In this document: positions 61,103 through 64,000 of the stretch, one piece after another
How the letters are laid out: every line of letters starts with the position of its first letter
Position numbering within the stretch: the stretch's first letter is position 1
Assembly: GCF_032854445.1 (NCBI RefSeq)
Contig: NW_027018073.1
Span: 29,001-93,000 of the forward strand
Reading direction: 5' to 3'
Length of the DNA stretch: 64,000 nucleotides
Origin: Liolophura sinensis
Taxonomy: Eukaryota; Mollusca; Polyplacophora; Chitonida; Chitonidae
Notes under the pieces: generated by a model
The model's database searches: none
What the model was told of the DNA's origin: nothing
What the model saw: only the letters and a program-made list of their open reading frames with translations
Position numbers and translations under genes: made by a program

Positions 61103-63841
61103 GACAATTGAATGAGCATTTATGTGAAAATCACGTGCCTAACAACGGCTCTTACTCCATGGAAACCAAGGAAATTTGCAATTTTTCAACAGCTGGAGAT
61201 GCCTGGCCCAATTGCGCATCTTTTGGCACCTTATTGATGTGGGTCAGTGTTTAATTGTACTTTTTACAGCAGACTGTATCAAGTACCTTGTGTTTTTTAT
61301 ATACAAATGGTGTGGTTTTTCAACATGTAGATAAAGACATTGAGTTTGTCTTCGACTTAGAAGTAAGACAATTGCTGGATGAGTTAAATGGGCTTGGCCC
61401 AAAGATTTGACGTCTTCTGGGCTACCGAAGGGCACATAACTTATAATCAAAAGTTGACTATTGTAATGACCAGTCGCAATATTACATAGTAAATGTAGCC
61501 GATTTCAATTAGCAAAAAGCCCAGGCAAAAATCCAAAAGTGGTAAAACTGTTCCAATGCTGCTGGTAAGAGGCTAATCCGACGTATTTTGTGACGAGAAA
61601 TCCAATGGTGCAAACCGCGTTGCTCTCCGACCAACACTTATGGCTGTAGCTACAATTGAATGAGCATTTATGTGAAAATCACGTGCCTAACAACGGCTCT
61701 TACTCCATGGAAACCAAGGAAATTTGCAATTTTTCAACAGCTGGAGATGCCTGGCCCAATTGCGCATCTTTTGGCACCTTATTGATGTGGGTCAGTGTTT
61801 AATTGTACTTTTTACAGCAGACTGTATCAAGTACCTTGTGTTTTTATATACAAATGGTGTGGTTTTTCAACATGTAGATAAAGACATTGAGTTTGTCTTC
61901 GACTTAGAAGTAAGACAATTGCTGGATGAGTTAAATGGGCTTGGCCCAAAGATTTGACGTCTTCTGGGCTACCGAAGGGCACATAACTTATAATCAAAAG
62001 TTGAATATAGTAATGACCAGTCGCGATATTACATAGTAAATGTAGCCGAATTGAATTAGCAAAAAGCCCAGGCAAAAATCCAAAAGTGGAAAAACTGTTC
62101 CAATGCTGCTGGTAAGAGGCTAATCCGATGTTTTTTGTGACGAGAAATCGAATGGTGCAAACTGCGTTGCTCTCCGACCAATACTTTTGGCTGTAGCGAC
62201 AATTGAATGAGCATTTATGTGAAAATCACGTGCCTAACAACGGCTCTTACTCCATGGAAACCAAGGAAATTTGCAATTTTTCAACAGCTGGAGATGCCTG
62301 GCCCAATTGCGCATCTTTTGGCACCTTATTGATGTGGGTCAGTGTTCAATTGTACTTTTTACAGCAGACTGTATCAAGTACCTTGTGTTTTTTATATACA
62401 AATGGTGTGGTTTTTCAACATGTAGATAAAGACATTGAGTTTGTCTTCGACTTAGAAGTAAGACAATTGCTGGATGAGTTAAATGGGCTTGGCCCAAAGA
62501 TTTGACGTCTTCTGGGCTACCGAAGGGCACATAACTTATAATCAAAAGTTGAATATAGTAATGACCAGTCGCGATATTACATAGTAAATGTAGCCGAATT
62601 TAATTAGCAAAAAGCCCAGGGAAAAATCCAAAAGTGGAAAAACTGTTCCAATGCTGCTGGTAAGAGGCTAATCCGACGTATTTTGTGACGAGAAATCGAA
62701 TGGTGCAAACCGCGTTGCTCTCCGACCAACACTTATGGCTGTAGCTACAATTGAATGAGCATTTATGTGAAAATCACGTGCCTAACAACGGCTCTTACTC
62801 CATGGAAACCAAGGAAATTTGCAATTTTTCAACAGCTGGAGATGCCTGGCCCAATTGCGCATCTTTTGGCACCTTATTGATGTGGGTCAGTGTTTAATTG
62901 TACTTTTTACAGCAGACTGTATCAAGTACCTTGTGTTTTTTATATACAAATGGTGTGGTTTTTCAACATGTAGATAAAGACATTGAGTTTGTCTTCGACT
63001 TAGAAGTAAGACAATTGCTGGATGAGTTAAATGGGCTTGGCCCAAAGATTTGACGTCTTCTGGGCTACCGAAGGGCACATAACTTATAATCAAAAGTTGA
63101 ATATAGCAATGACCAGTCGCGATATTACATAGTAAATGTAGCCGAATTGAATTAGCAAAAAGCCCAAGCAAAAATCCAAAAGTGGAAAAACTGTTCCAAT
63201 GCTGCTGGTAAGAGGCTAATCCGACGTATTTTGTGACGAGAAATCGAATGGTGCAAACCGCGTTGCTCTCCGACCAATACTTTTGGCTGTAGCGACAATT
63301 GAATGAGCATTTATGTGAAAATCACGTGCCCAGCAACGGCTCTTACTCCATGGAAACCAAGGAAATTTGCAATTTTTCAACAGCTGGAGATGCCTGGCCC
63401 AATTGCGCATCTTTTGGCACCTTATTGATGTGGGTCAGTGTTTAATTGTACTTTTTACAGCAGACTGTATCAAGTACCTTGTGTTTTTTATATACAAATG
63501 GTGTGGTTTTTCAACATGTAGATAAAGACATTGAGTTTGTCTTCGACTTAGAAGTAAGACAATTGCTGGATGAGTTAAATGGGCTTGGCCCAAAGATTTG
63601 ACGTCTTCTGGGCTACCGAAGGGCACATAACTTATAATCAAAAGTTGAATATAGTAATGACCAGTCGCGATATTACATAGTAAATGTAGCCGAATTGAAT
63701 TAGCAAAAAGCCCAAGCAACAATCCAAAAGTGGAAAAACTGTTCCAATGCTGCTGGTAAGAGGCTAATCCGACGTATTTTGTGACGAGAAATCGAATGGT
63801 GCAAACCGCGTTGCTCTCCGACCAATACTTTTGGCTGTAGC
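61103..63841 (+). repeat. Downstream copy of M88-M92 (M112-M116)
   Basis: This is the partner of 47948-50687. M113 is 547 bp because the long T-run near 61841 has lost one T. Private changes include GCAAACTGCG near 62157, ATAGCAATGACC near 63105, GGCCACTGC-type change GGCCATTGC on the reverse strand near 63107, and CCAAGCAACAATCC near 63712. The copied block reaches the last complete monomer, so the match may continue beyond the window. Confidence 0.83.
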
Positions 63842-64000
63842 GACAATTGAATGAGCATTTATGTGAAAATCACGTGCCTAACAACGGCTCTTACTCCATG
63901 GAAACCAAGGAAATTTGCAATTTTTCAACAGCTGGAGATGCCTGGCCCAATTGCGCATCTTTTGGCACCTTATTGATGTGGGTCAGTGTTTAATTGTACT
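63842..64000 (+). repeat. Partial monomer at right edge
   Basis: These are the first 159 bp of M117: GACAATTGAATGAGC, CACGTGCCTAAC, CCATGG, GGCCCAATTGCGC and GTGTTTAATTGTACT, all ordinary states. The array continues to the right of the window. Confidence 0.95.

Larger units (their letters stand above)
1..64000. repeat. 548-bp satellite DNA array filling the window
   Basis: The same 548-bp unit repeats head to tail in one orientation from the first to the last base. Unit starts can be followed at 265, 813, 1361, 1909, 2458, 3008, 3555 and so on to 63294 and 63842, giving 116 complete monomers. Exceptions to 548 bp are M4, M26, M45, M55, M81 and M102 (549), M5, M7, M13 and M106 (550), and M6, M23, M53, M54 and M113 (547). 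No unit is inverted and nothing is inserted between units. Copies after 14 kb usually differ at a handful of positions, while those at 4.6-14 kb are more diverged. Such arrays are typical of eukaryotic constitutive heterochromatin. I do not recognise the family, and nothing here shows which chromosome region it comes from. Confidence 0.98.

Noticed and set aside
1-64000. About 170 short open frames of 64-141 codons on both strands
   Set aside because: They repeat with the 548-bp period, overlap each other on opposite strands, show no known domain, and are opened, closed or shifted by the same substitutions and indels that mark monomer types. Copies agree because the array is homogenised, which is not evidence of coding. 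Longer ones (for example 2599-3024 and 28909-29301, both minus) are chance fusions across indels.
1-64000. CRISPR array or ribosomal intergenic spacer repeats
   Set aside because: The repeats are 548 bp with no unique spacers between them, so this is not CRISPR. No rRNA gene sequence or spacer promoter is visible in 64 kb, so a ribosomal spacer is unlikely, although flanking sequence would be needed to exclude it fully.
1-64000. Transposable-element origin (tandem LTRs, Helitron or MITE arrays)
   Set aside because: I found no terminal inverted repeats, target-site duplications, TG...CA ends with a primer-binding site, or transposase or reverse-transcriptase fragments. A repeat-library search of the consensus could still reveal a distant source.

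Overview
The whole 64,000-bp window is one uninterrupted head-to-tail satellite DNA array. The repeat unit is 548 bp. Taking the recurring octamer GACAATTG (or TACAATTG) followed by AATGAG as unit start, the window holds 116 complete monomers (M1 at 265 to M116 ending at 63841) plus a partial unit at each edge (1-264 and 63842-64000). By my boundary count, 101 of 116 monomers are exactly 548 bp, the other 15 are 547-550 bp, and the net drift over the array is only +9 bp. I see no unique sequence, transposon insertion, RNA gene, CRISPR array or convincing protein-coding gene. The recurring short open frames are by-products of near-identical tandem copies.

The sequence fits eukaryotic heterochromatin (centromeric, pericentromeric or another satellite block). 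I do not recognise the family and cannot name the species. GC is about 40% (216 of 540 bases counted at 17881-18420). CpG is only mildly depleted (about 17 per monomer against roughly 22 expected), which is unlike a heavily methylated vertebrate satellite and more like an invertebrate. That is an inference.

Layout. (1) 1-4652: ordinary monomers, with a cluster of small indels at about 1.5-4.1 kb. (2) 4653-13969: a distinct sub-array built from divergent half-types I call alpha, beta and gamma. Trimers (M12-14, M18-20, M23-25) and dimers (M9-10, M21-22) are interspersed with ordinary monomers. (3) 13970-64000: a more homogeneous sub-array in which rare linked variants show that blocks of 2-6 monomers were copied repeatedly. 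Steps include 3,288 bp (6 monomers, seen three times in register at 17.3-26 kb and as a near-perfect tandem at 32.1-38.6 kb), 1,096 bp, about 4,932 bp, 5,479 bp, 13,154 bp, 23,566 bp and 24,112 bp. It is therefore an irregular mosaic of higher-order repeats, not one fixed higher-order unit.

The most informative structure is inside the monomer. Its two halves (264 bp and 284 bp) share a series of short collinear matches, so the 548-bp unit looks like an ancient dimer of a roughly 270-bp ancestor. Sequence variation after 14 kb is also unevenly spread: monomer positions about 40-354 are almost invariant, while 355-548 plus 1-39 carry most diagnostic variants.
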